64,000 bases of DNA from Rhizobium sp. BK313 (GCF_014193655.1 NZ_JACHZQ010000001.1:372001-436000); one strand, 5' to 3'; shown: positions 27,758 through 37,639, counted from the stretch's first letter. The notes: generated by a model not told the origin, from the letters alone. Program-made: numbers and translations.

Positions 27758-27989
27758 TTTGTGACTCCCAGTGTAACGTTCCCAAGCAACCACCAATAAC
27801 TGACATTTTCAAGCGACCTCAGTGTATTTGCGCCGGTTTGCAGGGGGTGATTGCGACTTCTGCATTTTCCGGTCGCGTGTGCCAGACGATCTTGTCCTGC
27901 GCGCGGCCAGTCGCAATTCCTGTGGTTTTCGCCAAAGGCATCTTTCCTTCCTGCAACGGAGCACCCATGAAACGCTCAAGGAGAATGTC

Positions 27990-28571
27990 ATGGCCAAGCT
28001 CTATTTCCATTATTCGACGATGAATGCCGGCAAGTCGACCATGCTGCTGCAGGCCGCTTACAACTATCAGGAACGCGGCATGCGCACGGTTGCCTTCATC
28101 GCCGCGCTCGATGATCGGGCCGGTCGTGGCAAGATCGCCTCGCGCATCGGCCTGGAGATGGCCGCCACGCCCTTCGATGAAGCGGACGATCTCTTTGCGA
28201 TGGTGGATAATCTGCATGTCGAGGAACCGCTTGCCTGCGTCTTCGTCGACGAGGCGCAGTTTCTGTTGCGCGAGCAGGTCTGGCAGCTTGCCCACATCGT
28301 CGACCGCCTCGGCGTGCCGGTCATGGCTTACGGTCTGCGCACCGATTTCCAGGGCAAGCTGTTTCCGGGCTCGCAGGAACTTCTGACGATTGCCGACGAG
28401 ATGCGTGAAGTGCGCACGATCTGCCATTGCGGCCGCAAGGCGACGATGCTGGTGCGCCTGGATGGACAGGGCAGGGTAGTGCACGAGGGCGCGCAGATCG
28501 AGATCGGCGGCAGCGACAAATATGTTTCGCTCTGTCGCCGACACTGGGAAGAGGCAATGGCCGGGGAATGA
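27990..28571 (+). CDS. tdk: Thymidine kinase
   Basis: 193-residue type II thymidine kinase: it phosphorylates thymidine with ATP for pyrimidine salvage. P-loop STMNAGKST, the DEAQFL motif with its catalytic Glu, YGLRTDFQGKLFPGS and the zinc-site cysteine pair CHCG, with a further Cys in LCRRHW, are visible. The ATG at 27990 has AAGGAG upstream; the open frame from 27822 is not supported by a ribosome site. Confidence 0.95.
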   Translation: MAKLYFHYSTMNAGKSTMLLQAAYNYQERGMRTVAFIAALDDRAGRGKIASRIGLEMAATPFDEADDLFAMVDNLHVEEPLACVFVDEAQFLLREQVWQLAHIVDRLGVPVMAYGLRTDFQGKLFPGSQELLTIADEMREVRTICHCGRKATMLVRLDGQGRVVHEGAQIEIGGSDKYVSLCRRHWEEAMAGE

Positions 28572-28668
28572 GGCGCCCGCGGCATTGCGTCATCCGGCAG
28601 GCGGCGGCGAACTTCTCTATGGTCGCGGCAATTGGGGATCGCTTCCAGATGTCCGATCGGGAGGAGCT

Positions 28669-29055
28669 ATGAAATTGCGCTGTCTGGCGGCCGTAGCCGC
28701 CGTTCTTTTGTTCGCCTCGTCTGCCCTCGCCGACGGAGACGCAGCCGCAGGCGCGGCAGTCTTCAAGAAATGCGCCGTCTGCCACACGGCGACCGAGCAT
28801 GAGAACCACGTCGGGCCGTCGCTGATGGGGGTGGTCGGTCGCCCCGTTGCCACCGTACCGGATTACAACTATTCGCCGGCGATGAAGGCGTTCGGCGCCG
28901 GTGGCAAGGTCTGGGACGAGGCGCTGCTGCGAAAATACCTGCCCAGTCCGCAATTCCTGGTGAAAGGCACGAAGATGACTTTCCCGGGTTTGAAGAGCGA
29001 CAAGGATCTCGACAACCTCATCGCCTATCTGAAGAGCCCGGCTGTGGCGCAGTAG
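28669..29055 (+). CDS. Periplasmic class I c-type cytochrome
   Basis: 128 residues. The signal peptide MKLRCLAAVAAVLLFASSALA is followed by a small monohaem domain with the attachment site CAVCH (near residue 40). The axial Met is probably in KGTKMTFPGL (near 103), and the C-terminal helix is DLDNLIAYLKS. It carries electrons in the periplasm. Its length fits cytochrome c2-like proteins. GGGAGGAGC precedes the ATG. Confidence 0.92.
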   Translation: MKLRCLAAVAAVLLFASSALADGDAAAGAAVFKKCAVCHTATEHENHVGPSLMGVVGRPVATVPDYNYSPAMKAFGAGGKVWDEALLRKYLPSPQFLVKGTKMTFPGLKSDKDLDNLIAYLKSPAVAQ

Positions 29056-29136
29056 GGCAGGTTTGAGCGTTCAGGCATTTTCTTTGCACGTTTAAGCGGT
29101 TAGTCTTGCTATCAACCGCAATTGAGAGATGCTTTC

Positions 29137-30159
29137 ATGGTCAGGGCCCACTCCTTCGACGGCGAGATCGACAAGACGCGCGTGACGCTCAACGATGCGA
29201 TCAAAGGCATGGACGCGGCTAATGCCGGGCTCGGCGGCCACGCCAAGGGCGACGGGCGTCTCGACACCATCAATTTCCCGGTAGAAGAGGCGTTAGTGCG
29301 TGAGACGATCGAGTTGCTCGACCGCTGGAAAACCCGGAGCCTGTCGCTGGTGAAAGAGCTCGATCTGGTCACTGCAACCGCAGACTTGCAGCATCGGCGA
29401 CTGTTCGATGAAAAGGCCGGGATCGACACTTCGGGAGTGCAGGGGCGCAAGATCGGGCTGGGCCACGCCAAGCCGGCGTCGATAGCGGCCGATCTCGAGG
29501 CGCTACTGGCGGCTTCGGCTTCGCTCGATGAGCAGTTCAAGACCACCAGGTCGGCGCTGGTTCGGTCCTTTCGCGATTGTGAGGCGCATTTGGTGCGGAT
29601 CATCGAGCGGCGTCGGCACATTGATTTCGATATCGAGGAAGTCCAGCGCCAAGCCGATGCGTTAATTCCGAGAATTTCCGACCGGCGCAATGGCGCCCCT
29701 TCTGCTCGCGATGCGGATTCACGGTCCGAACTGGAGGCGGAATATCATAGGCTGCTCGCCGAGCAGGATGATCTCCACGAGCAGGAGCGGGCTTTGCAGC
29801 CGGGGCGAGCGGCTCTACAGCGGCTGATCGATATCTACGAGGAACTGGCGCATGTCCTGAACGCGCAAATCGCTGCCGTCAATGCGATGACGGGCAAGCT
29901 CACTGTCGATATCGAGCAGCGAATTGCTTTGCTGAAGGCCGTGATGTCGGAAGCCGTGCCACCGCTACCCGCCACCGAAAGACCAGCGCCAGTGGCCGCC
30001 CTGATTACGGCCTTCGAGGCGAATGTGCTTGCTGGACATGATCTCGCAGCGCGCAAGTCTCGTGCCGACGATGTGTTTACGCGACGGCTGGAGCCCCATC
30101 TGCTGACCGCGCAGGCGACGCACATCGCGCCGCCGGCAGAGACCGAGCCTGAGACCTGA
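29137..30159 (+). CDS. Uncharacterised helical protein
   Basis: 340 residues of unknown function. There is no signal peptide and no membrane helix. The composition is Glu/Arg/Leu/Ala-rich, with long predicted helices and coiled-coil stretches (about 55-90, 125-175, 195-235), ending in a Pro/Glu-rich tail (PPAETEPET). The ATG at 29137 has GAGAGA upstream. Codon use resembles the neighbours, so it looks like a native gene. It is followed by a DUF2333 gene after about 150 bp. Confidence 0.7.
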   Translation: MVRAHSFDGEIDKTRVTLNDAIKGMDAANAGLGGHAKGDGRLDTINFPVEEALVRETIELLDRWKTRSLSLVKELDLVTATADLQHRRLFDEKAGIDTSGVQGRKIGLGHAKPASIAADLEALLAASASLDEQFKTTRSALVRSFRDCEAHLVRIIERRRHIDFDIEEVQRQADALIPRISDRRNGAPSARDADSRSELEAEYHRLLAEQDDLHEQERALQPGRAALQRLIDIYEELAHVLNAQIAAVNAMTGKLTVDIEQRIALLKAVMSEAVPPLPATERPAPVAALITAFEANVLAGHDLAARKSRADDVFTRRLEPHLLTAQATHIAPPAETEPET

Positions 30160-30308
30160 TCATTGTCCTTGGCTGAAAAATGACAACAGCCGGTTGCTGT
30201 CTCCTCCGGGAACACATATCTGCTGGAGCAACAATAGCCGTATGGCCGCATATAGTGCTGCGCCTATTGCTCGTCCGAAGGGCGTGCGGCGTAGCAAAGG
30301 AGAGGTTG

Positions 30309-31448
30309 ATGCTTGATTCGATCATTGCGTTCTTCAAGCGGATAGGTCGTGCCATTGCGCGCGGCTTGGGGCTTCTTGTCGTTGGGATCCTGTGGCCCTT
30401 CCTTGCTGCCCACGGCTGGTACCGGCAACGCAGTTGGCTGATCAAGCTGCCGATCGCCGCTTTCGTGGCGCTGATGCTGGTGCTTTACGTCTATTTCATC
30501 TGGCAGACGCAGGTCTGGAGCGGCTTCGACGCCAATTATCCCGACGTCTACAAGTTTTCAGACCGCAAGGTCGGGGCGGGACAGGAGTTGCCGGCAGCAG
30601 ATGGACAACAGGCTGCCGCGAATGCGCCGAAAGCCTGTCAGACGTCGGCAATCGTCGATGTTACCGCCGACCTTACCGATTTCAACGTCAACCAGAATGC
30701 CTGGATCTCTTCGATGCTGCTCTTCAAGCTCGGATTCTTCGGCATGAGCTGGGATGACACGCCTTTCCTCGACAACAAGGCGGCTTTTCAGCGCGGCGTG
30801 AACCAGGCTGTACGGCGCACGTCGGTAGAATTGGTTGATACGCTTGGGCGCGTGCGCGGCACCTCCGGCATCAACGGCGACCTGCAGAGTGCCCGTGGCA
30901 ATCTGCAATTCGACGAAACGAGCTGGTATTTCGGCATGCGGCCCTTTGGTCCGAAGACGCCGACGCCGAGCTATTTTCGCGCTGCCATCAACAGCCTACG
31001 CAAGTTCAATACGGACCTAGGCACCTGCAATGCCGTCTTCGACAGCCGCGCCGATAATCTTCTGCAATTCATCGATCGTGTCGCCAACGACCTCGGCAGC
31101 ACGTCGGACATTCTGGCGGAGCGATCTGAGAACCACAATTACGGCTGGTTCGATATGCGCGCCGATGATCGTTTCTGGTTCGCCTACGGTCAGCTCTACG
31201 GCTACTACGGAATCCTGAGCGCTGTCGGCGCCGATTTCCAGCAGGTCATCGCTGAGCGCAATCTCGGCACGCTCTGGTCGGGCACCATGAAGCAGTTGCA
31301 GGCCGCCTTGCGGATCCAGCCCTTCATTATCTCGAACGGGCGCGAAGACGGTTGGATCATGCCGAGCCATCTCGCGACAATGGGCTTCTATATCCTGCGC
31401 GTACGCTCGAATCTGGTGGAAATGCGCACTGTTCTCGGTGGTCGTTAA
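30309..31448 (+). CDS. DUF2333 family membrane-anchored protein
   Basis: 379 residues. The N-terminal amphipathic segment is followed by one transmembrane helix near 58-80 (LPIAAFVALMLVLYVYFIWQTQVWSGF). The large extracytoplasmic domain contains VTADLTDFNVNQNAWISSMLLFKLG..FGMSWDDTPFLDNKAAFQRG and ERSENHNYGWFDMRADDRFWFAYGQLYGYY (key blocks), conserved in DUF2333. The function is unknown. The start has AAGGAGAGG upstream. Confidence 0.82.
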   Translation: MLDSIIAFFKRIGRAIARGLGLLVVGILWPFLAAHGWYRQRSWLIKLPIAAFVALMLVLYVYFIWQTQVWSGFDANYPDVYKFSDRKVGAGQELPAADGQQAAANAPKACQTSAIVDVTADLTDFNVNQNAWISSMLLFKLGFFGMSWDDTPFLDNKAAFQRGVNQAVRRTSVELVDTLGRVRGTSGINGDLQSARGNLQFDETSWYFGMRPFGPKTPTPSYFRAAINSLRKFNTDLGTCNAVFDSRADNLLQFIDRVANDLGSTSDILAERSENHNYGWFDMRADDRFWFAYGQLYGYYGILSAVGADFQQVIAERNLGTLWSGTMKQLQAALRIQPFIISNGREDGWIMPSHLATMGFYILRVRSNLVEMRTVLGGR

Positions 31449-31497
31449 AGGGCAAGGCGATCGTTATCGCTGAGAACGGAGGGACTTGCTAAAACGA

Positions 31498-32247
31498 TTA
31501 ACTGATCAGTTTCAAACGGATGGCTTTGGCGACCAACTGTGTCCGATTAACGCAATCGAGCTTCCTGATCGCATTGGTCATATAGGCGTTGACCGTGTGA
31601 TCGGAGAGGGAAAGGATCTGGCCGATTTCGACCGAGGTCTTGCCCTGCGCAGTCCAGCGAACCACTTCCAGCTCCCGGGCGGAAAGCATATGCGGTATGG
31701 AACCGTCGTTGCGCTTGATGCAGTTGTAGGTGTCGAGCCCCTGCAACATGATCATGGCGAGCTCGTTGAGCTCGCTCTGGCCAAGGCTGCTGCGGTTGCC
31801 CATGAACCAGAAGACGAGACGCTGTCCGTCAGAGGAATTGATGGGAATGACAACGCCCATTGGACAATTATGGCTGGTCAGGAGTGTGCGCAGCTCGCGC
31901 GGCATCTCTATATCGTAGGCGGCGCCTTTTTCCAGCAGATGCCACGGACGCGGCATCACCGAGTCCCGCACGCGTATCAGCATTGGGCAGCGGCGGAGCA
32001 ACTGATGACGGTCGAAATCACGCAGAAACTGCGGCGGCATCGAGCCTTCGATGACCAACGGCGTCAGCATGGAATCTTCGGAAACCGGAGCGCTGATGAG
32101 GGCCACGTGGCTGAAGCCGAAAGCGGAACTGGTACGCTCCAACGCCTGTGCAAAAGCCGTTTGTGTCCGGGCTGTGGCCAACTCGGCGGAAAGCAATAAT
32201 TGTCTCTCAGCAGTGATGATATAGGACATTTTTATGTAAGCGCCCAT
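31498..32247 (-). CDS. LuxR-family regulator with autoinducer-binding-like domain
   Basis: 249 residues (243 if the ATG at 32229 is used; neither start has a good ribosome site). Residues about 15-170 resemble the autoinducer-binding fold (TSSAFGFSHVALIS, RPWHLL, FWFMGN). The C-terminal helix-turn-helix is LSARELEVVRWTAQGKTSVEIGQIL..SDHTVNAYMTNAIRKL. No luxI-type synthase is in the window, so it is an orphan and may not bind an acyl-homoserine lactone. Its target is unknown. Confidence 0.85.
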   Translation of the reverse strand: MGAYIKMSYIITAERQLLLSAELATARTQTAFAQALERTSSAFGFSHVALISAPVSEDSMLTPLVIEGSMPPQFLRDFDRHQLLRRCPMLIRVRDSVMPRPWHLLEKGAAYDIEMPRELRTLLTSHNCPMGVVIPINSSDGQRLVFWFMGNRSSLGQSELNELAMIMLQGLDTYNCIKRNDGSIPHMLSARELEVVRWTAQGKTSVEIGQILSLSDHTVNAYMTNAIRKLDCVNRTQLVAKAIRLKLIS

Positions 32248-32386
32248 AGCGTGTTATCGCTATCAAATACCGGATTTCCGGGCGAATGCTAGAGACAAAT
32301 TTGCGACACCAATCAGAAATAATTCCATTTTCATATGTCTTAATATGGTAAAGTTCTGATTTGTATTACTTTTCGATAAAGTGGTC

Positions 32387-32848
32387 CTATACGGGCAGGA
32401 ATGTTGTTCCCTTAACTTCCTCCATTACGGCGTAAGTGTGCGTCTCGCGCACCCCCGGCAACGGCAAAATGACTTCGGACAAAAACTGCCGATAGGCCTC
32501 CATGCCAGCCACGCGCGCCTTCACGAGATAGTCGAAACCGCCGGCGACCATATGACACTCGATCACGTCGTCACTGCGCTTCACCGCGTCGGAAAATGAG
32601 TCGAAGACATCCGGCGTGGTACGGTCAAGTTTGACCTGCACGAAGACGAGCAGGGAGCGGCCGAGCTTCTCCGGCGAGAGGATCGCCATGTAGCCGGTGA
32701 TATACCCGTCACGCGTCAATCGTTTGACCCGCTCTGCCGTTGCGGTCGGCGAAAGATGGACCTGCTCGGCGAGTTCGATGTTGGTGAGCCGACCCTCCTT
32801 CTGCAGGGCGCGGAGAATTTTCCGGTCGAGCCTGTCGAGTTCCTTCAT
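32387..32848 (-). CDS. putR: Lrp/AsnC-family proline utilisation regulator PutR
   Basis: 153 residues. The N-terminal helix-turn-helix (LDRLDRKILRALQKEGRLTNIELAEQVHLSPTATAERVKRL, by key residues) is followed by a RAM ligand domain (GRSLLVFVQVKLDR, HMVAGGFDYLVKARV, LPGVRETHTYAVMEEVKGTT). It is divergent from putA with 112 bp between the starts. In Agrobacterium and Rhodobacter the equivalent PutR activates putA when proline is present. Confidence 0.9.
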   Translation of the reverse strand: MKELDRLDRKILRALQKEGRLTNIELAEQVHLSPTATAERVKRLTRDGYITGYMAILSPEKLGRSLLVFVQVKLDRTTPDVFDSFSDAVKRSDDVIECHMVAGGFDYLVKARVAGMEAYRQFLSEVILPLPGVRETHTYAVMEEVKGTTFLPV

Positions 32849-32960
32849 TTCTCACTACTCCGTCGCAAAAGCACAGCGAAACATCCATATAAGATGCCTC
32901 ACTTCGGTGGAAAACACCAGAAAAGAACAGCTATGTTGCCGAAATCACGGAGAGGACCCT

Positions 32961-35900
32961 ATGAAGAGCCAGATTTCGCCCGCATTTCCTCAATTCAACG
33001 CGCCATTCGCCGGTGACGACGACCGGTTGCTGCATGCCTTTGTCGATGATCTGTCGTTTACCGAGCGGCAGGATGCCGCGATCGATCAGCGCGCTAGCCG
33101 GATGATCGAGGCTATCCGCGACAATTCCGGCTCGATGGGCGGTGTTGAGGATTTTCTGCGCGAATATGGGCTCTCCACGCGAGAAGGATTGGCGTTGATG
33201 GTGCTTGCCGAAGCGCTGCTGCGCGTACCGGACGCACTGACCCAGGACAAGTTGATCGAGGACAAGCTGAAGGAGGGTGGCTGGAGCGAGCATGAGGCGA
33301 GGGGCGACAGCTGGTTCGTGTCGGCCTCTGCCTGGGCGCTTGGCGTTTCCGCCCGTATTCTGCGCCCTGGCGACACGCCAGAAGGCGTGGTGCGCGGTCT
33401 GGTCAAGCGGCTCGGCCTGCCGACGGTGCGCAACGCCACCAAGCAGGCAATGCGCTTCCTCGGCCACCATTTCGTCCTCGGTGAAACCATCAAGGATGCG
33501 CTATCCCGCGCTGCCAAAAGCGAGGAGAAAGGTTATCGTCATTCCTTCGACATGCTGGGCGAGGGCGCGAGAACCGCTGCGGATGCCAAGCGCTATTTCC
33601 AATCCTACGCCATGGCGATCGAGGCGATCGGTGGCTGGATGGCAAAGAATGCCAAGGGCAAAGCCCTGCCGGACCGCATGGGGATTTCCGTCAAGCTATC
33701 GGCTTTGCATCCGCGCTATCTCGCCACCCATCGCGAACGGGTGATGAAAGAACTGGTGCCCGATCTGTTGAAGCTGGCGCAGATGGCGAAGGCTCATCAA
33801 CTGAATTTCACCGTCGATGCGGAGGAAGCCGATCGGCTGGAACTGTCGCTCGACGTCATCGCCGCCGTCTTCGCCGATCCGTCGCTGGAGGGCTGGGACG
33901 GCTTCGGCCTCGCCATCCAGGCTTATCAGAAGCGCTCGACCGCGGTAATTGACTACATTGACCAGCTCTGCGCCACCCATAACCGCCGGATGATGGTGCG
34001 CCTCGTCAAGGGCGCCTATTGGGACACCGAGATCAAGCGCGCGCAGGAGCGAGGACTTGAGGATTATCCGGTCTGGACGCGCAAGCAGGCGACGGACCTT
34101 TCCTATCTCGCCTGCGCTAAACTCATGCTGGACAAGCGAGCGCGTATCTTTCCGCAATTTGCCACACATAATGCGCTGACGGTTTCGACCATTCTCGAGC
34201 TCGCCGGCGATGACCGCTCGGGCTTCGAGTTCCAGCGGCTGCATGGCATGGGTGAGTCCCTCTACAATCATCTGCTTGCCGGAAATGACCGCATCGCTTG
34301 CCGCATCTACGCGCCAGTCGGCGGTTATCGCGACCTGCTCGCCTATCTCGTTCGCCGCCTTCTCGAAAATGGCGCTAACTCCTCGTTTGTCGCCATGGCC
34401 GGCGACAAGAACGTGCCAGTGAAGGTATTGCTCGAACGGCCGGCCATCAAGCTGCAGTTCGACGTTGGTGCCAGTGCCCGCAACAGCAGAATTCCGATGC
34501 CGGCAGAACTTTACGGCAAGCGTAGGAACAGCGCCGGCTTCGAATTCGGTTATCGTCAGGGTCTGGAAAAATTGATGACGGGCGTCGGCAAGGGTGTGAG
34601 CGCCATTCAAGCGAAGCCTCTGATCCCCGGTATCAACGCATCCGGCTCCGAAACGCCGGTCATCTCGCCGGCCGATCATCGACAGACGGTCGGCTCTGTG
34701 CGCAACGCGACGGCGGCGGATATCGATAAAGCCTTTGCAGTCGCGGCGAAGGGTTTCAGAGCTTGGTCACGCCGGCCGGTCGAGGAGCGCGCGGCCTGCC
34801 TGGAGCGGATGGCCGATCTGATGGAAGCCGACCGCGACCGATTGCTGGCGCTGCTCGCAGCGGAAGCGGGCAAGACGCTGGATGACGGTATTGCCGAAAT
34901 TCGCGAGGCCGTGGATTTCTGTCGCTACTATGCGGGCGAGGCGCGCCGTCTCTTCTCCAGCCCGGTGAAAATGCCGGGGCCGACCGGCGAAGACAATCGC
35001 TATCTCTGGCGCGGGCGTGGCGTGTTCGCCTGCATCTCGCCCTGGAACTTCCCTTTGGCGATCTTCCTCGGCCAAGTCTCCGCTGCCCTCGTCGCTGGCA
35101 ATGCCGTGCTCGCCAAGCCGGCGCCGCAGACACCGTTGATCGCCTATGAGGCGGCAAGACTGCTTCATCAGGCCGGTGTGCCGGCGGATGCCTTGTTGTT
35201 CGTTCCCGGCGGACCGGATGTGGGCGCAGCACTGACGGCGCATTCGGCCCTTGCCGGCGTCGCCTTTACCGGCTCGACCCGCACTGCCTGGGCGATCAAC
35301 CGGGCGCTTGCCGCCAAGGATGGGCCGATCGTGCCGCTGATCGCCGAAACCGGCGGCCTCAACGCCATGGTCGTCGACGCCACCGCGCTTGCCGAGCAGG
35401 TGGCCGACGACGTCGTGATGTCGGCCTTCCGTTCGGCCGGGCAACGCTGCTCGGCCTTGCGCTTGTTGATTCTGCAGGAGGATGTCGCCGAGCATATGAC
35501 GCAGATGATCGAAGGGGCGGCGCGCGAATTGAAGCTCGGCGATCCCAGTCGAGCCGATACCGACGTCGGTCCGATCATCGACGAAAAGCAGAAGGCAATG
35601 CTGGAAGCTCATATCGGCGATATGCAGAAGACGCAGAAAGTGCGTTATGCCGGCCAGGCGCCTGATGGAGGCAGCTTCTTTGCGCCGCACATCGTCGAAC
35701 TCGACAAGCCGGCGGCCCTGACGAAGGAAGTCTTCGGTCCCGTGCTGCACGTCGTCAAATGGAAAGCGAAGGAGTTGCCTCGGGTGCTGGCCGATATCGC
35801 CGCCTCCGGCTATGGCCTGACGCTCGGCATCCATAGCCGCATCGAGACGACGATCAAGACCGTCACTGAAGCGCTCGATACCGGTAACGTTTATGTCAAC

Positions 35901-36080
35901 CGCAATATGATCGGCGCCGTAGTCGGGACGCAGCCTTTCGGCGGCTCGGGGCTTTCCGGGACGGGCTTCAAGGCTGGCGGGCCGGCCTATCTGCAGCGAT
36001 TTGCGCTCGAGCAGGTGATCTCGGTCAACACGGCCGCTGCCGGCGGCAATGCCAGCCTGATCGCCATGGGCGACGGTTGA
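32961..36080 (+). CDS. putA: Bifunctional proline dehydrogenase / P5C dehydrogenase PutA (short type)
   Basis: 1039 residues oxidising proline to glutamate via pyrroline-5-carboxylate. The proline dehydrogenase barrel (about 110-480) shows RLVKGAYWDTEIKRAQ and YLVRRLLENGANSSF. The aldehyde dehydrogenase part (about 520-1010) has FACISPWNFPLAIFLGQ, the Glu of IAETGGLNAM, the catalytic Cys near 830 (SAGQRCSALR) and PFGGSGLSGTG. The N-terminal ribbon-helix-helix DNA-binding domain of enteric PutA and the long C-terminal extension are missing, as in minimal PutA, so regulation falls to PutR. GGAGAGGA precedes the ATG. Confidence 0.95.
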   Translation: MKSQISPAFPQFNAPFAGDDDRLLHAFVDDLSFTERQDAAIDQRASRMIEAIRDNSGSMGGVEDFLREYGLSTREGLALMVLAEALLRVPDALTQDKLIEDKLKEGGWSEHEARGDSWFVSASAWALGVSARILRPGDTPEGVVRGLVKRLGLPTVRNATKQAMRFLGHHFVLGETIKDALSRAAKSEEKGYRHSFDMLGEGARTAADAKRYFQSYAMAIEAIGGWMAKNAKGKALPDRMGISVKLSALHPRYLATHRERVMKELVPDLLKLAQMAKAHQLNFTVDAEEADRLELSLDVIAAVFADPSLEGWDGFGLAIQAYQKRSTAVIDYIDQLCATHNRRMMVRLVKGAYWDTEIKRAQERGLEDYPVWTRKQATDLSYLACAKLMLDKRARIFPQFATHNALTVSTILELAGDDRSGFEFQRLHGMGESLYNHLLAGNDRIACRIYAPVGGYRDLLAYLVRRLLENGANSSFVAMAGDKNVPVKVLLERPAIKLQFDVGASARNSRIPMPAELYGKRRNSAGFEFGYRQGLEKLMTGVGKGVSAIQAKPLIPGINASGSETPVISPADHRQTVGSVRNATAADIDKAFAVAAKGFRAWSRRPVEERAACLERMADLMEADRDRLLALLAAEAGKTLDDGIAEIREAVDFCRYYAGEARRLFSSPVKMPGPTGEDNRYLWRGRGVFACISPWNFPLAIFLGQVSAALVAGNAVLAKPAPQTPLIAYEAARLLHQAGVPADALLFVPGGPDVGAALTAHSALAGVAFTGSTRTAWAINRALAAKDGPIVPLIAETGGLNAMVVDATALAEQVADDVVMSAFRSAGQRCSALRLLILQEDVAEHMTQMIEGAARELKLGDPSRADTDVGPIIDEKQKAMLEAHIGDMQKTQKVRYAGQAPDGGSFFAPHIVELDKPAALTKEVFGPVLHVVKWKAKELPRVLADIAASGYGLTLGIHSRIETTIKTVTEALDTGNVYVNRNMIGAVVGTQPFGGSGLSGTGFKAGGPAYLQRFALEQVISVNTAAAGGNASLIAMGDG

Positions 36081-36166
36081 CGAACGACAATTGAAGCGCG
36101 CCTTGCGAAGGTCAAAAGCGATTGCTATCGGTCTTGCCATAGCAATTGCTTCCAGGCCTGTATTTC

Positions 36167-37114
36167 ATGATGTTTCGTTTGTTCCCGCAGCGTGCCGCGC
36201 GGTGTTGCCAAAGGACCTTGTGGTTCCTGACAACAGTTTTTCTTCTGTTGCTTTCTTTCACGTCTGCTGAAGCTGCCGGTTCTGCCGTCGGTCAGCCCAT
36301 GCAATTCCTGTTGGTTCATGGTGACATGGCTTGGTGCCGCGCCGACAACAACTGTCCGGACTGGATCTCAGCCGAGGGGCAGATCGTGGCGGGTTCGTCG
36401 AAGAAGTTGCAAAAGCTGCTGAAACGCCTCGGCGGCAGGAAATTGCCGATCATCGTCAGCTCGCCGGGTGGCGATGTCCGGGCCGCTATGGAGATGGCCT
36501 ATGCCATCCGCAAGCAGAAACTTGCGATTGCGGTCGGCAGGACGCGCTCCCGCGATTGCCCTTATGCCGAGCCAATCTGTTCGGCTGCTCGCGCAAAGGA
36601 TGGCTCCATCAAAGGTGAGACATTTTCGGTCGGTGCTATCTGCTTTTCGGCCTGCCCGCTGTTTTTCGCCGGCGGTATCCAACGGGTCTCCAGCCCCTTC
36701 GCGCTGCTCGGCGTGCATCAGATCACCACGACCTACCGAGAGGTACGCGTTCAGTATCGCACCGAATATGAAACGGTGAATGGCAAGCGAAAGATCCTCT
36801 CCAAGCAGGAGGTCGGGCGGAAATTCGTTGGTAAACACGACACGACCAAGCTCGACAGACAACAGAGGGCGAGGCTTGTCGGCTTCCTGAAGGAGATGGG
36901 CATCGACAAATCGCTCGTCGATCTGATGCTCGGCACCCAGCCGAGTTCCATCCATCTCATCACGCAGATGGATGCGCTGAAGCTGAGATTGACGACGGAA
37001 CTTGCCGCTGCCGATCAACTCGTTGCCGCAAGGGATTGCAAGGACAAACAATCGATCGCGGAGTGCGCTACACCGCCGGCGGCTTCCGCTCCGCCGGCAG
37101 CGGTCGGCGAATGA
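36167..37114 (+). CDS. Secreted ClpP/crotonase-fold protein
   Basis: 315 residues. The signal peptide is at about 18-37 (LWFLTTVFLLLLSFTSAEA). The mature part resembles ClpP-like serine hydrolases: SPGGDVRAAMEMAYAIR (about 99-115), a candidate nucleophile Ser161 in CFSACPLFFAGG and His184 in GVHQI. Seven or more cysteines (57, 63, 131, 138, 159, 163) suggest periplasmic disulfides. The C-terminal region is helical and ends in a Pro/Ala tail. Substrate and partner are unknown. Two adjacent ATGs occur; a TTG at 36146 would add seven residues. Confidence 0.72.
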   Translation: MMFRLFPQRAARCCQRTLWFLTTVFLLLLSFTSAEAAGSAVGQPMQFLLVHGDMAWCRADNNCPDWISAEGQIVAGSSKKLQKLLKRLGGRKLPIIVSSPGGDVRAAMEMAYAIRKQKLAIAVGRTRSRDCPYAEPICSAARAKDGSIKGETFSVGAICFSACPLFFAGGIQRVSSPFALLGVHQITTTYREVRVQYRTEYETVNGKRKILSKQEVGRKFVGKHDTTKLDRQQRARLVGFLKEMGIDKSLVDLMLGTQPSSIHLITQMDALKLRLTTELAAADQLVAARDCKDKQSIAECATPPAASAPPAAVGE

Positions 37115-37129
37115 CCATGTTTTCGGACC

Positions 37130-37639
37130 TCAGGCGTCCTTGCTTTTGGCTTTCGCCATGATCCTTTCGAGATAGCCGAGCAGGAGCGCGGAGACGACGA
37201 AGGCAAGGTGCATAATGGTCAGCCACATCAGCTTGCCATTCTCGTATTGAGTGGCGTTGAGGAAGATCTGCAGCAGATGGATCGACGAAATGGCCACAAT
37301 CGAGGAGGCAACCTTGATCTTCAGGCTGCCGGAATCGAGCTTGCCGAGAAAGGAGACTTCGTTATCAGCCTCGTCGAAGCGGCTGACGAAATTTTCGTAA
37401 CCGGAAATCATCACCATGACGATGAGGCTGGCCACCAGTGCGGCATCGATGAGGCCGAGGATGGCCAGAATCATGTCCGCTTCGTCGTAGTCGAAGATGC
37501 CAGCGGCGACCTTCAGGAATTTGTAGCCGAACGAGACGGCATAGACTGCAAGCGCGGCTGCCAGGCCGAGGTAGAAGACGACTAGTATCCAACGGCTGGA
37601 AAGAATGATGCGCTCGACCAGCAATTCCAGGGACTTCAT
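37130..37639 (-). CDS. UPF0114/YqhA family membrane protein (TIGR00645)
   Basis: 169 residues with about four membrane helices. The start [26 protein letters not shown], the block [40 protein letters not shown] (seen as [17 protein letters not shown]) and [10 protein letters not shown] are characteristic. The function is unknown. It converges on the ClpP-fold gene. Confidence 0.87.
   Translation of the reverse strand: MKSLELLVERIILSSRWILVVFYLGLAAALAVYAVSFGYKFLKVAAGIFDYDEADMILAILGLIDAALVASLIVMVMISGYENFVSRFDEADNEVSFLGKLDSGSLKIKVASSIVAISSIHLLQIFLNATQYENGKLMWLTIMHLAFVVSALLLGYLERIMAKAKSKDA

Noticed and set aside
34767..36140. 457-codon minus-strand open frame inside putA
   Set aside because: Shadow of the aldehyde dehydrogenase domain; no domain or ribosome site.
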